Assembly (NCBI GenBank): GCA_035606695.1
Contig: DATNEW010000026.1
Location: 248,001 to 312,000 of the forward strand
Source of the DNA: Gemmatimonadaceae bacterium
GTDB taxonomy: Bacteria > Gemmatimonadota > Gemmatimonadetes > Gemmatimonadales > Gemmatimonadaceae
DNA: 64,000 bases
Reading direction: 5' to 3'
Both the position numbers and the translations under genes were made by a program. Below the pieces are notes generated by a model. It did no database searches. It saw only the letters and a list, made by a program, of their open reading frames with translations, and was not told where the DNA came from. Positions 1 to 8,656 of this stretch are shown here, piece after piece (the first letter of the stretch is position 1; every line of letters starts with the position of its first letter).

Positions 1-33
1 TTGGGTCGGCCGACTCCAGTCGCCGTACAACGA

Positions 34-420
34 CTACTTCACGGCGACGTCCAGCGCGGTTCCGCTCGTCCGACGCGCGGCGAGGTTCCATTCCTTCTTG
101 CCATCGACGATGGAGCCCGCGATGCCGGATGGAGTGAACCGAAGGGTGACCTTCGCCATGCCGTTCGACACGCGAAGCACGCCGGTGAGCACGCCGTCGT
201 TCACCGCGAGGTGATCGATGATCGCGGGACCCGCGTCGTCGGTGAGCATCGTCGCCTCGAGACACCCTTCGATGTTCTCGAGCACGATCATGCCGATCTT
301 GGCGTTCGTGCTGTCCTTGGTGAGCGCGGTGAATCGATAGGTGCCGGTTTGTGTCGGCGTCGGACACGCGTTCGACGGAGCGGCGAGCAGCGAAGCGGCG
401 AGCAGCGCGGAGAACAACAT
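34..420 (-). CDS. Small exported protein of unknown function
   Basis: 128 aa. The start was placed at an ATG preceded by a GAGAGG Shine-Dalgarno about 6 nt upstream; the longer reading frame up to 501 adds only an Arg/Cys-rich stretch unlike a protein N-terminus. Residues 1-18 form a short hydrophobic signal sequence (LLAASLLAAPSNA then CPTP), so the protein is probably secreted or a periplasmic protein. The rest is beta-rich in character with two Cys (after the signal peptide and in NIEGCLEA) that could form a disulfide. I do not recognise the family. It faces away from the pseudokinase gene at 925. Confidence 0.65.
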   Translation of the reverse strand: MLFSALLAASLLAAPSNACPTPTQTGTYRFTALTKDSTNAKIGMIVLENIEGCLEATMLTDDAGPAIIDHLAVNDGVLTGVLRVSNGMAKVTLRFTPSGIAGSIVDGKKEWNLAARRTSGTALDVAVK

Positions 421-924
421 GGTGCACCTCTCTCTCTCTCTGAGAATAACGGACGTCCTGCAGTGACCTCTTCTACGTGATGAGACACACGCGAGGTTCA
501 ATGAGGATGTTCAGATGATGTACGTCTTCGGTGGGCGGACCGAGTCTGTTTCGTCACGACTGTGCACGCGCGCGGAGAGGCGTGTTGCGGTATGAAGCCG
601 AGTCGTGGCCGAGCGCTGTCGCGTGGTCCCTCGAGGAGGGCCGCTTGGAACCGTGACAGGCTGGCGGTCGGTGCATGAACGCGAAAAAAACGACAATGAC
701 AGACCAGATCTGACCAGATCTGAGAAAACCACAACAGCACAGCAAGCTGTTTTCAGATCTCGTCAGACGTGGTCCGTGGTTGCTGTTTCCCTGCTGTTCT
801 TCGCCGATGGTATCCCCGCCCGAGTCCGGCAGCGCCGGACCTTGTCCACGGCCCACTTCGCCGCGGCACGGATTCCGCACTTCTCTCCGCGCGGGACCCC
901 CACCGTCTGACTGGAGTGCGCTCG
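421..924. other. Intergenic region between divergent genes
   Basis: About 500 bp without a credible gene. It holds the SD of the leftward gene at its left edge, an AT-richer stretch around 680-770 with an imperfect long hairpin (listed separately), and presumably the promoter of the pseudokinase gene. Open frames here (for example leftward through 498-740 and rightward from 605) lack family signals and SD sequences, and I treat them as spurious. Confidence 0.5.
702..774. repeat. Imperfect long inverted repeat
   Basis: The left arm (702-736) contains two tandem copies of ACCAGATCTG. The right arm (746-774) is largely its reverse complement (GCTGTTTTCAGATCT then TCAGACGTGGTC), closing on a small loop. 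It could fold into a long RNA hairpin whichever strand is transcribed, and the right arm contains a short T run (TGTTTT). Function unknown; possibly a terminator or a relic repeat. Confidence 0.5.
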
Positions 925-2781
925 ATGAGCGAAGGGCAGAACACGGCCGAATTGCGCGGGCTGGATCAACGCTACGAGGTGCTTGGCGAGCTCCGCGGCA
1001 CCGACGCCGTTCGTACATATATCGGCAGGATGAAAGACCCCGCGGCCGAGGTCGCCATCATGGTGGTCCGCGCGCCGGGGCAGAACAACGAGCTGTCACA
1101 CCTCGCGTCCGACGCACGCATGCTCGTGAACATGTCGCACCCCGGCATGATTCGCGTGATCGACGGCTGCTGGCTCGGCACCACCGCGTTCGCCGTCGTC
1201 ACCGATCGGGTGAACGGCGACTCGCTCGGTGAACGGCTCGAGCGCGGCGAGCAATTCAGCAGCCCGCGCATCGCCGCCATTCTCGAGGACGTGAAGGCCG
1301 TGCTCGACTGGGCCCGCGACAAAGGCGTAGTGCATCGCGGCGTCACGCCCGACACATTGATCTTCGAGCAGGGCAGCGATCGTGTCCGTGTGTCACTGGG
1401 GCCGACGCCGATTGCCATGAGTGGAGTGCCCGACGGCGCGGGCGACGCGCGCACGATCGCCATGCTGGCCTGGGCCATGTACGCCGGCAAGCCGTACGGC
1501 GAAAGCGACTCGGTCGAGCCGCTCGCCTCGCTCGCGCCGAACCTCGCGACGCGCGTGACCGACGCCGTGACCAAGATGCTCGCGGCCAAGGACCACGCGG
1601 CTGCCCCCGACGTCGCGACCTTCATCGCGACGATCGCCGCCGCCGACGTGCTCAAGCAAGCCGAAGTCGAGATCGCCGCGATGAAGGAAGAGTACGACGA
1701 ACAGCACGCGCGCGAGCTCCAGAAGTGCGAGGTGCAGCGTCAGGAGACCGAGCAGCACGCGGCCGAGCAGGCATCGATTCTCGCGGGAGAACGCGAGGAA
1801 TTCGATCGCATCATGTCGGACGAGCGCGCCGCCATCGAGGCCGAGCGCACCGCGATGGCATCTGAGCGCGCCGAGTTCGATCGCTTGATGAAGGAGCGCA
1901 AGGACAAGCTCGCGGCGGTGCGCGCCGAGCTCGATCAACAGCGTGCCGATCTCGAGCGCCGCTTGTCGGAGCTCGAAGCGTATCGTCTCGAAGTCGAGCG
2001 CGTCCGCAAGGAAGCGTTGGCCGCGGGCGCGGCTGTCGCCGCCACGGCGGTACCCGCGCCGCCGCCGCATCTCAAGAAGCCACCCAAGACGGATTGGGAG
2101 AAGTTCGAGGCGATCGACCAGGACGAATCGGATCTCGTGGCGGTGGGCGGCGAAGGCGGACGCCCGCGCTGGATGATTCCTGCGGGCATCGCGACAATGC
2201 TCATCATTCTCGTCGCCGGCATATTCAGCTTGACGCATCGCACGAATTCGGCGCCGGCGATCAGACTCGGCAACTCGACGGTCGTGCCGACGGCGCCCGG
2301 AATTCCGCCGGCACCCGCGGTGACTCCACGCGGTGGATTCCTCACTCAAACCGCCGGCGGCGCGCTCGCACCGAACAAGTTCAGCGCGACGCCGTTCACG
2401 CGTCCCGATTCATCGAATCCGGCCGCCGCCGCGGCTCCGATCGACAGCACGTCCGCGCACACGGACAGCACGCATCGCGCGAATGCAACGGCGTCGAATC
2501 CGGCTGCTGATTCCGCTGCCGCGGCACGCCGGGCGGCCGCACGGCGCGAAGCCGCTCGCGAACGCGCGGCGGCCGAGCGCGACTTCACGAATCCGACGCC
2601 GCGTCCGATTCCTGATCCACCGGCGGACAGCGTGGCGAAGCCAGTACTGCCCCCGCCGGCGCCAGTGACACCGCGCCGCGACACGGCGACCGCCCCGCGT
2701 GATACGGCGCGCGCACGTCCGGACACGGGACGTACGCGCCCCGATACGACGCGCGTGCGGCCCGACACGACGAGGAAGTAG
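925..2781 (+). CDS. Membrane-anchored pseudokinase with coiled coil
   Basis: 618 aa; start ATG 925 after GGAG at 913-916. Residues about 12-235 have the layout of a Hanks-type Ser/Thr kinase, but the catalytic residues are missing: the VAIK lysine position reads VAIMVV (43-48), HRD is HRG (138-140) and no DFG follows (VRVSLGPTP). Residues 240-368 are a charged heptad-rich coiled coil, followed by a Pro-rich linker, one transmembrane helix (about 415-436) and an extracytoplasmic tail rich in Pro, Ala, Thr and Arg-Pro-Asp-Thr repeats. Probably a scaffold or signal-sensing pseudokinase at the inner membrane. The gene at 55170 is a clear paralogue over the kinase-like part. No enzymatic activity is expected. 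Confidence 0.85.
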   Translation: MSEGQNTAELRGLDQRYEVLGELRGTDAVRTYIGRMKDPAAEVAIMVVRAPGQNNELSHLASDARMLVNMSHPGMIRVIDGCWLGTTAFAVVTDRVNGDSLGERLERGEQFSSPRIAAILEDVKAVLDWARDKGVVHRGVTPDTLIFEQGSDRVRVSLGPTPIAMSGVPDGAGDARTIAMLAWAMYAGKPYGESDSVEPLASLAPNLATRVTDAVTKMLAAKDHAAAPDVATFIATIAAADVLKQAEVEIAAMKEEYDEQHARELQKCEVQRQETEQHAAEQASILAGEREEFDRIMSDERAAIEAERTAMASERAEFDRLMKERKDKLAAVRAELDQQRADLERRLSELEAYRLEVERVRKEALAAGAAVAATAVPAPPPHLKKPPKTDWEKFEAIDQDESDLVAVGGEGGRPRWMIPAGIATMLIILVAGIFSLTHRTNSAPAIRLGNSTVVPTAPGIPPAPAVTPRGGFLTQTAGGALAPNKFSATPFTRPDSSNPAAAAAPIDSTSAHTDSTHRANATASNPAADSAAAARRAAARREAARERAAAERDFTNPTPRPIPDPPADSVAKPVLPPPAPVTPRRDTATAPRDTARARPDTGRTRPDTTRVRPDTTRK

Positions 2782-2793
2782 CTCTACGTCTTT

Positions 2794-2825
2794 GTCATCC
2801 GCTGCGCGCCTCCGCTCGGGATGAC
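2794..2825. repeat. GTCATCC-type palindromic repeat
   Basis: GTCATCC at 2794-2800 and GGATGAC at 2819-2825 form the ends of a GC-rich hairpin just after the pseudokinase stop. It is the smallest member of a family seen again at 9034, 45852, 50655 and 63975. It may act as a terminator or mRNA 3' stabiliser, though it has no clear T run. Confidence 0.55.
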
Positions 2826-2840
2826 CAACGGCGATGTCAC

Positions 2841-2846
2841 TACTAT
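2841..2846 (+). promoter_or_regulatory. Candidate -10 box for a leaderless transcript
   Basis: TACTAT ends 6 nt before the ATG of the hydroquinone reductase gene, so a start of transcription at the usual +1 distance would coincide with the start codon. There is no Shine-Dalgarno sequence before that ATG, which fits a leaderless mRNA. No good -35 is seen. Confidence 0.45.
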
Positions 2847-2852
2847 TTCGAC

Positions 2853-3806
2853 ATGACCGCTTCAGCACAGTTCCCGGCGGAGATGTCCACCGACGGCGCA
2901 TTCGTGCGACAGAAATATTCGATTCGCGGCCGCATCACCGCCGACGGATCCTCGGGATTTCCCGCCGTGCCCGGGCGCTATCATCTCTACGTGTCCCTCG
3001 CGTGTCCGTGGGCGCACCGCGCCATCATCGTGCGCAAGCTGCTCGGGCTCGAGGACGTCATCTCGATGTCCGTCGTCGATCCCATTCGCGACGAACGTGG
3101 CTGGGCCTTTCGCGAGGGCGACGGTCATACGCACGACCCGGTCTGCGACTTTCAATTTCTCTCCGAGGCATACCTCGCGACCGATCCGTCGTACACCGGA
3201 CGCTACACCGTGCCGTGTCTCTGGGATCGGGAGACGCGTCGCCTGGTCACCAACAACTATCCTGACATCACGATCGACTTCGAGAAGCAATTCAAGAAGT
3301 ATGATGAGCCGGGAGCTCCCGATCTCTATCCCGAACCGCTGCGTGCCGAAATCGACCAGCTGAACGCGCACGTGTATCGCGACGTCAACAACGGCGTGTA
3401 CATGGCGGGCTTTGCGACGACGCAACGTGTCTACGAGCGCGCCGTGGATATGCTCTTCGCTCGGCTCGATGCGCTCGAGGCGCATCTCGACGAGCGCACC
3501 TATCTCGTCGGCGAGCAGCTCACCGAAGCGGACATTCGCCTCTTCACGACGCTCGTCCGCTTCGACGCGGTGTACGTCGGCCACTTCAAGTGCAACATCC
3601 GGCGCTTGATCGACTATCCAAATCTCTGGGACTACGCGCGCTTTCTCTATCAGCAGCCGGGATTCCGTGAGACCGTCAACTTCGATCACATCAAGCGGCA
3701 CTACTACATGACGCACGATCAGATCAATCCGAATCGCATCGTGCCGAAAGGGCCGGTCGTCGATTGGAGCGCATCGACGCGGCGCGGTGCGCAGCCGACT
3801 CGGTGA
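2853..3806 (+). CDS. yqjG: Glutathionyl-hydroquinone reductase (GST, Xi/Omega-like)
   Basis: 317 aa, the usual length for the ECM4/YqjG family. These cytosolic enzymes use glutathione to reduce glutathionyl-hydroquinones by a catalytic cysteine. The N-terminal thioredoxin-like domain carries the family signature CPWAHR with the expected Cys at residue 51, followed by the TVPCLWD and NNYPDI glutathione-site region. The C-terminal helical domain contains LVGEQLTEADIRLF, FDAVYVGHFKCNIRR and the YYMTH segment typical of the family. The stop overlaps the GTG start of the acetyltransferase gene by GTGA, so the two are probably co-translated. Confidence 0.93.
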   Translation: MTASAQFPAEMSTDGAFVRQKYSIRGRITADGSSGFPAVPGRYHLYVSLACPWAHRAIIVRKLLGLEDVISMSVVDPIRDERGWAFREGDGHTHDPVCDFQFLSEAYLATDPSYTGRYTVPCLWDRETRRLVTNNYPDITIDFEKQFKKYDEPGAPDLYPEPLRAEIDQLNAHVYRDVNNGVYMAGFATTQRVYERAVDMLFARLDALEAHLDERTYLVGEQLTEADIRLFTTLVRFDAVYVGHFKCNIRRLIDYPNLWDYARFLYQQPGFRETVNFDHIKRHYYMTHDQINPNRIVPKGPVVDWSASTRRGAQPTR

Positions 3807-4309
3807 TCACCGTTCGTGCCGCTCGCGACGACGAGCTGCCCGTCGTCGCCGATCTCATTCGGCGCGCCTATGCGGAGTACGGCACGATCATGAGCCCGAC
3901 GTCATGGGCCGGACTGTCCGCGGCGATCGAGACCGCGCTCGCATCGAGCGAGCCCGCCGAACGCATCGTCGCGGAGGACGACGGGCGCATCGTCGGCGCC
4001 GCGATGCTCTATCCGCCGGCCGCGAATGCCTATGGCGACGCCGCGCGCCGCGTGCGTTGGCCGGAAGTGCGGCTCGTCTCCGTCGATCCCGCCATGCGCG
4101 GACGCGGCATCGCGCGCGCGCTCATGGCCGAATGCGTACGCCGCGCGCGCGCGGCCGGCGCTACCGAGATCGGTCTGCACACGTCCCACAGCATGCAGGC
4201 CGCCATCCGCATGTATCGCGCAATGGGCTTCGAGCGCGCACCGGAATCCGACTTCCAACCCCCCGGCGCCGAGCGCGTGGAAGGGTATCGGCTCGCACTC
4301 GGCGATTAA
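3803..4309 (+). CDS. GNAT family N-acetyltransferase
   Basis: 168 aa starting at GTG 3803, which overlaps the upstream stop codon (GTGA); a TTG at 3764 is possible but would overlap further. GNAT fold: the acetyl-CoA motif A is seen as LVSVDPAMRGRGIARALM (R-x-x-G-x-G/A form), preceded by the GRIVGAAMLY strand and followed by IGLHTS and AIRMYRAMGFER, the conserved motif B. The acceptor substrate cannot be told from sequence. Translational coupling with the hydroquinone reductase suggests a shared stress or detoxification role, but that is inference. Confidence 0.88.
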   Translation: MITVRAARDDELPVVADLIRRAYAEYGTIMSPTSWAGLSAAIETALASSEPAERIVAEDDGRIVGAAMLYPPAANAYGDAARRVRWPEVRLVSVDPAMRGRGIARALMAECVRRARAAGATEIGLHTSHSMQAAIRMYRAMGFERAPESDFQPPGAERVEGYRLALGD

Positions 4310-4330
4310 CCTCGATTAATCTCGATTAAT
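4301..4330. repeat. Decamer tandem repeat between convergent genes
   Basis: Three near-identical 10-bp units (consensus CTCGATTAAT). The ATTAAT core provides TAA stops on both strands: the acetyltransferase ends at 4307-4309 and the permease ends at 4326-4328 within the same repeat. Confidence 0.6.
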
Positions 4331-6983
4331 CTCCGCGCAACGCTTCCGCTGGATTCACCCGCAGCGCTCGCCGCGCCGGAAGCAGGGACGCGAGCGAAGC
4401 GACGACGATCAACGCCGCCATCGTGACCGCGAGCGACGGCGCATCGACGATCGGAACATCAACCAGCATCGCCCGAATCGCACGACCGGCCGCGATCGAT
4501 GCGGCCAGCCCGATGACCAGTCCGACGCCCGCCAACCGCAATCCATCCGACATCACGAGCATCATCACCGACGGATCGGCGGCGCCGAGCGCGCGACGCA
4601 CGCCGATCTCGAATCGCCGCTGCGACACGCCGTACGAGATCACGCCATACGCACCAATGCCCGCGAGCAGCAGCGCAAGCCCCGCGAACCCCGCGAGCAG
4701 CGCGGTGTTGAATCGGCGCACCGCCACCGACTGGCCCGCGACCGCCTCGAGGGTTCGCACCTCCGAGACCGGCGCATTCGCGTCCAATGAATGCACGACG
4801 CGATTCACCTGCGCCGTGTAGCCGAGTGGATTGCCGTTCACGCGCAGCAACAGCGCCATCGACCGCGGCATGAAGTACGCGCTCTTCGCCGATTGAGCGT
4901 ACGCGAAGTACATCGTCGGTTCCACCACGTCGCCGAAGCCGCGCGCCCGGATGTCGCCGACGACTCCGACGATGCGAAGGTACGGCGCGTCATCGCCCCC
5001 GAGCTGGATACGCTTGCCGATCGCACTCGCTCCCGGCCACGCACTCTCCGCGAGCTTGCGACTCACGACCACGACGAGCTCGCCGTCGGCGCGATCCTGC
5101 GCGGTGAACGATCTCCCTTCGTACAATGGAATGCCCGCCGCCTTGAAGTATCCCGGCGTGACCTGTTGCGGCACCGCGAATGGCCAACGCCCATCGGGAA
5201 AGACGCCGCCTTCCGGACGATAGCCCCACAATCCGCCTGCATCCACGACCGGCAGCCATCCCGACGCTCCGACCTCCCGCACACCGGGCACGGCGCGCAG
5301 TCGACTCACCAATTGATCGAAGAAAACCGCCGCGCGTGCGTCGTTGTACTCTCGCGGCGAGATCGAGACCTTCGCCGTCAACACGTTTGCGGGATTGAAA
5401 CCCACGCCCGCCTTCTCGAGATGCCACAGGCTGCGCAACAACATGCCCGCGCCGGTCAGCATCATCACGGCGAGCGCAACTTCGGCGATCACGAGTCCGC
5501 GCCGCGCGATTCCGCGGCCGCTGTCGATCGCGGTGGTCTTGCCGCCTTCGTTCAACGTGCTCACCGGATCGGACCGCGAGCCACGCCACGCCGGCATCAC
5601 GCCAACGAGCACACCGGTCGCCATTGCTACGACCGCGGTGAACGACAACACGCGCCAGTCGATACCGATCTCGTCGAGGCGCGGGATTGATGGCGGCGCG
5701 AGCGCAATCAACGCGCGATCGCCCGACCACGCGAGCAGCAGGCCCAACGCGCCGCCGATGCACGACAAGGCAACGCTCTCGGTAAGTAGTTGTGTCGCGA
5801 GGCGCCGCGGTGAGGCACCGAGGGCGCTGCGCACCGCCATCTCGCGCCGCCGCGCTTCGCCGCGCACCAGCAGCAGGTTCGCGACGTTCGCGCACGCGAT
5901 GAGCAGCACGAAACCCACGGCACCGAGCAGCGACAGCAAATACGGTCGTGTGCTTCCGACGACGTCGTCGTTCACGCTCGAAAAGTGGGGCGTGAGCGGT
6001 CGCTTTGGGTCGAAGCGGTTTGGCTCCGCCGCCATGATTCGGCCGGCGACCCCTTTCGCTTCGACCAGCGCCCGCTCGAGCGACACGCCCGGTTTGAGAC
6101 GCCCGACCATGAACAGGTAGTTGTTCTGCCGATCGCCGGCGCTGTCGACGCGAAAACGTTGCATCGGCATCCAGAGGTCCGTGCGCGCTTCGGGATACGC
6201 GAAGTTCGGCGGCATCACGCCGACGATCGTTCGCGCGACGCCTTCGATCTGCACGCGCTGCCCGAGCACGCGGCGATCGCCGCCGAAGTCGCGCTGCCAC
6301 AGCCCATAGCTCAACACCACCGACGGCGCGATACGAGGCCCGTACTCCTCACTCACGAACGTCCGCCCGAGCAGTGGCTTCACCTGCAGTACCGGAAAGA
6401 ATTCCTCGGTCGCCCGAATTGCGCGAACACGTTCGGGCGTCGCGGCGGCCGTCAGCGTCGCGTTGCCGCGAGTGTACGCGGCGAGGCCCGACAGCGTTTT
6501 CATCCCACGCTTGTAATCGATGAAATCCGGTTCCGAACTCAGCCACGTCGGCGCCTCGTGGCTGAACGAGAACACCTGCTCGGCATGCGGATAGGGCAGG
6601 GGACGCAAGAGAATGCCGCTGACGACGCTGAAGATCGCCGCGTTGACGCCGACACCGAGTGCGATCGTCGCGATGATGATCGCGGCAAAGGCCGGCCGTC
6701 GCCGAAAGCCGCGCAGGCCGTATTCAATGTCTTGAATCATGGTTTGCATGACGGGCTCGCGGGTGGAGCGAGTGGTGAGTGGCCGCAGGCGTTCGGCCGC
6801 CGCGGTGACGATGACGTCGAGAACGGTGCTCGTCCAAAGCAGGAGCATGGATTCGCCGCGCTGGCGCGCCGCGGCGACACGGTCGCGGTGGAAGTCCAGC
6901 ATGGCGCGCGCGTAGCGTCGCCGAAACTCGGCCGGGTACAACCACAGCAGCCGCGCGTACCACCGTTCGGCGGCGCCGCTCAC
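4326..6983 (-). CDS. ADOP-type ABC transporter permease (MacB_PCD/FtsX duplicated)
   Basis: 885 aa. Start GTG overlaps the TGA of the upstream padR gene (GTGA), which argues for translational coupling. The N-terminal about 80 residues form a cytosolic helical domain (LYPAEFRRRYARAMLDFHRDR), followed by the first TM helix in RRPAFAAIIIATIALGVGVNAAIFSVV, a large periplasmic MacB-like domain, a first FtsX block of TM helices (LLIACANVANLLLVRGEARRREMAVRSALGA), a second periplasmic domain, and a terminal FtsX block ending with LLPARRALRVNPAEALRGD. This matches the duplicated orphan permeases common in Acidobacteriota and Gemmatimonadota. No ABC ATPase gene is nearby; substrate unknown. Confidence 0.92.
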   Translation of the reverse strand: MSGAAERWYARLLWLYPAEFRRRYARAMLDFHRDRVAAARQRGESMLLLWTSTVLDVIVTAAAERLRPLTTRSTREPVMQTMIQDIEYGLRGFRRRPAFAAIIIATIALGVGVNAAIFSVVSGILLRPLPYPHAEQVFSFSHEAPTWLSSEPDFIDYKRGMKTLSGLAAYTRGNATLTAAATPERVRAIRATEEFFPVLQVKPLLGRTFVSEEYGPRIAPSVVLSYGLWQRDFGGDRRVLGQRVQIEGVARTIVGVMPPNFAYPEARTDLWMPMQRFRVDSAGDRQNNYLFMVGRLKPGVSLERALVEAKGVAGRIMAAEPNRFDPKRPLTPHFSSVNDDVVGSTRPYLLSLLGAVGFVLLIACANVANLLLVRGEARRREMAVRSALGASPRRLATQLLTESVALSCIGGALGLLLAWSGDRALIALAPPSIPRLDEIGIDWRVLSFTAVVAMATGVLVGVMPAWRGSRSDPVSTLNEGGKTTAIDSGRGIARRGLVIAEVALAVMMLTGAGMLLRSLWHLEKAGVGFNPANVLTAKVSISPREYNDARAAVFFDQLVSRLRAVPGVREVGASGWLPVVDAGGLWGYRPEGGVFPDGRWPFAVPQQVTPGYFKAAGIPLYEGRSFTAQDRADGELVVVVSRKLAESAWPGASAIGKRIQLGGDDAPYLRIVGVVGDIRARGFGDVVEPTMYFAYAQSAKSAYFMPRSMALLLRVNGNPLGYTAQVNRVVHSLDANAPVSEVRTLEAVAGQSVAVRRFNTALLAGFAGLALLLAGIGAYGVISYGVSQRRFEIGVRRALGAADPSVMMLVMSDGLRLAGVGLVIGLAASIAAGRAIRAMLVDVPIVDAPSLAVTMAALIVVASLASLLPARRALRVNPAEALRGD

Positions 6984-7354
6984 GGCCGCCCCGGCACGAG
7001 TACGCGATTCGCCTCGGCGATGCGCATGAGCGCGCGAAGGCGATACATCTCCGCCGCGAGGACGTGGCGCCCGAATGGCAGCAGGCGGTAATAGATGCGC
7101 CGTTCGTCCGCATCCGCATCGACCAGGCGCGGCTCCGTCTCGTCGACCAGGCCATCCGCCTGCAGCTTCCGAACGTGGCGATAGAGATTCCCCGCCTCGA
7201 GCGCGATGCGCCCTTCGGTTTGGTCGACGATGTCCTGGCGCAGCCCATAGCCGTGCCGGTCGCCCACGCTCAGCATGGTGAGGATCAGCAACTCGATGGG
7301 TTTGAGCGGCAGCAGCGCGTTCGGGTCGCGCTCGCGGCGGCGGCTTGGCGTCAT
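6980..7354 (-). CDS. PadR family transcriptional regulator
   Basis: 124 aa. Winged-helix PadR fold: LKPIELLILTMLSVGDRHGYGLRQDI, then GNLYRHVRKLQADGLVDE as recognition helix and wing, then RRIYYRLLPFGRHVLAAE. ATG 7354 has an AAGGA Shine-Dalgarno about 8 nt upstream. It is the first gene of a two-gene unit with the permease and probably represses its own operon through the dyad at 7378-7416. The ligand is unknown. Confidence 0.93.
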   Translation of the reverse strand: MTPSRRRERDPNALLPLKPIELLILTMLSVGDRHGYGLRQDIVDQTEGRIALEAGNLYRHVRKLQADGLVDETEPRLVDADADERRIYYRLLPFGRHVLAAEMYRLRALMRIAEANRVLVPGRP

Positions 7355-7377
7355 CCGACGGTCCTTTTCAGGAGGTA

Positions 7378-7416
7378 TATGATCAATCCGAGTATACTAT
7401 GCTCAGCTTGATCATA
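7378..7416 (-). promoter_or_regulatory. Inverted-repeat operator candidate for padR/permease operon
   Basis: Perfect 9-bp arms TATGATCAA (7378-7386) and TTGATCATA (7408-7416) flank 21 bp holding the palindrome GTATAC at 7392-7397. On the minus strand, TATACT or TAGTAT inside the spacer is a fair -10 box, so one arm would cover the start of transcription and the other the upstream promoter. This is where an autoregulatory PadR dimer would be expected. Confidence 0.6.
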
Positions 7417-7436
7417 CCGTCAGACAACGCGATTGG

Positions 7437-8612
7437 CTAAAGGGTTGTCCGCCCCCGCCAGTAGACCAGGGCGGCGGCCACGATCGAGGCCAGCGCCGCC
7501 GTGCAAACGCCCGTCCATCGCCACTGGCCCCACGCCCAGACGCCGAGCGCCGAGCCGATCGATCCGCCCGCGAAGTAGGTGACCATGTACACGGTGTTCA
7601 ATCGGCTATGCTGCTCCGCCGGCAGGCGATAGATCCGCGTCTGATTCGACACGCCCACCGCCTGCATGCCCGCATCGAGCAAAATCACGCCGGCGATCAG
7701 CCCGGCGAGCGTTGCGCCGCCAAGCGCAAATATCAAAAATGACGCGGCAATAATGCCGAGTCCGACTCCAACGGTCGCGCGCGGGCTGCGTCGATCGGCG
7801 AGTTTGCCGACGAGCGGCGCCGCCGACGCGCCGACGATCCCGACGAGCCCGAACGCGCCGGCGACCGCGCTGCCGTAGTGCAGCGGCGCCAGCTCGAGCC
7901 GAAACGCGAGCGTCGTCCAGAACGCGCTGAAGCCCAGGAAGCAGAGCGCGCCGATCGCGCCGGCGTCGCGCACCACCGGCTGTTCGCGCGCGACGGTGAC
8001 GAGCGATCGCATGAGTGCGGGATACGGCACGTGCGCGCGCTGTGCCTCGCGGGGCAGCGCACGCGCGAGTGCAAACGCGAGCGCCACCATGAGCCCCGCC
8101 GCGAGCGCGAACATCGTGCGCCAGCCGGCGATTGCGCCGACCGCGCCGGCGACGACCCGCGCCGCCAGAATGCCGATGAGCAGTCCGCCCATCACGCGTC
8201 CGACGACGCGCCCGCGACTCGACGCATCGACGAGTCCCGCGGCGAATGGAATCACCAGCTGCGGGACCACGGTCGTGACGCCGACGGCGAAGCTCGCGGC
8301 GGCGAGAAGCATGACGTTCGGCGCGATCGCCGACGCGGCGAGCGACGCCGCGACACACCACAGCAGCACGACGATCAACTTCCGCCGCTCGATGATGTCG
8401 CCCAGTGGGACGAAGAAGAGCAACCCGACCGCGTAGCCAAGCTGCGATGCCGTCGAGACGAGTCCGACGCGTCCGTTCGTCAGCCCGAACGTGCGGCCGA
8501 TCTCGGGCAGGAGCGGCTGACTATAGTAGAGGTTCGCGACGACGGCGCCCGCGGTGAACGAGAGCAGGCGGATGGGAAGCCGTGGTTCGGCGGGCGACGG
8601 CGGTTCGTCCAT
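7437..8612 (-). CDS. MFS transporter, probable efflux pump
   Basis: 391 aa with about 12 predicted transmembrane segments, the size of a standard drug/sugar-efflux MFS protein. The N-terminus carries ANLYYSQPLLPEIGRTFG, typical of an AraJ/YgaY-like subgroup. The loop after TM2 reads LGDIIERRKLIV, the MFS motif A (G-D-x-x-x-R-R-K), and its C-terminal-half echo is GKLADRRSPR. Substrate not predictable. The gene is upstream of padR on the same strand but separated by the operator region, so it is probably a separate unit. Confidence 0.9.
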   Translation of the reverse strand: MDEPPSPAEPRLPIRLLSFTAGAVVANLYYSQPLLPEIGRTFGLTNGRVGLVSTASQLGYAVGLLFFVPLGDIIERRKLIVVLLWCVAASLAASAIAPNVMLLAAASFAVGVTTVVPQLVIPFAAGLVDASSRGRVVGRVMGGLLIGILAARVVAGAVGAIAGWRTMFALAAGLMVALAFALARALPREAQRAHVPYPALMRSLVTVAREQPVVRDAGAIGALCFLGFSAFWTTLAFRLELAPLHYGSAVAGAFGLVGIVGASAAPLVGKLADRRSPRATVGVGLGIIAASFLIFALGGATLAGLIAGVILLDAGMQAVGVSNQTRIYRLPAEQHSRLNTVYMVTYFAGGSIGSALGVWAWGQWRWTGVCTAALASIVAAALVYWRGRTTL

Positions 8613-8641
8613 CGGCGGAAACCTAGCCCGTTCCCGTGCGG

Positions 8642-8647
8642 TATAGT
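8642..8647 (+). promoter_or_regulatory. Candidate -10 box of the thioesterase gene
   Basis: TATAGT lies 9 nt before ATG 8657 with no Shine-Dalgarno in between, suggesting a leaderless or near-leaderless message. No convincing -35 box is visible. Confidence 0.4.
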
Positions 8648-8656
8648 TTGCACCGA

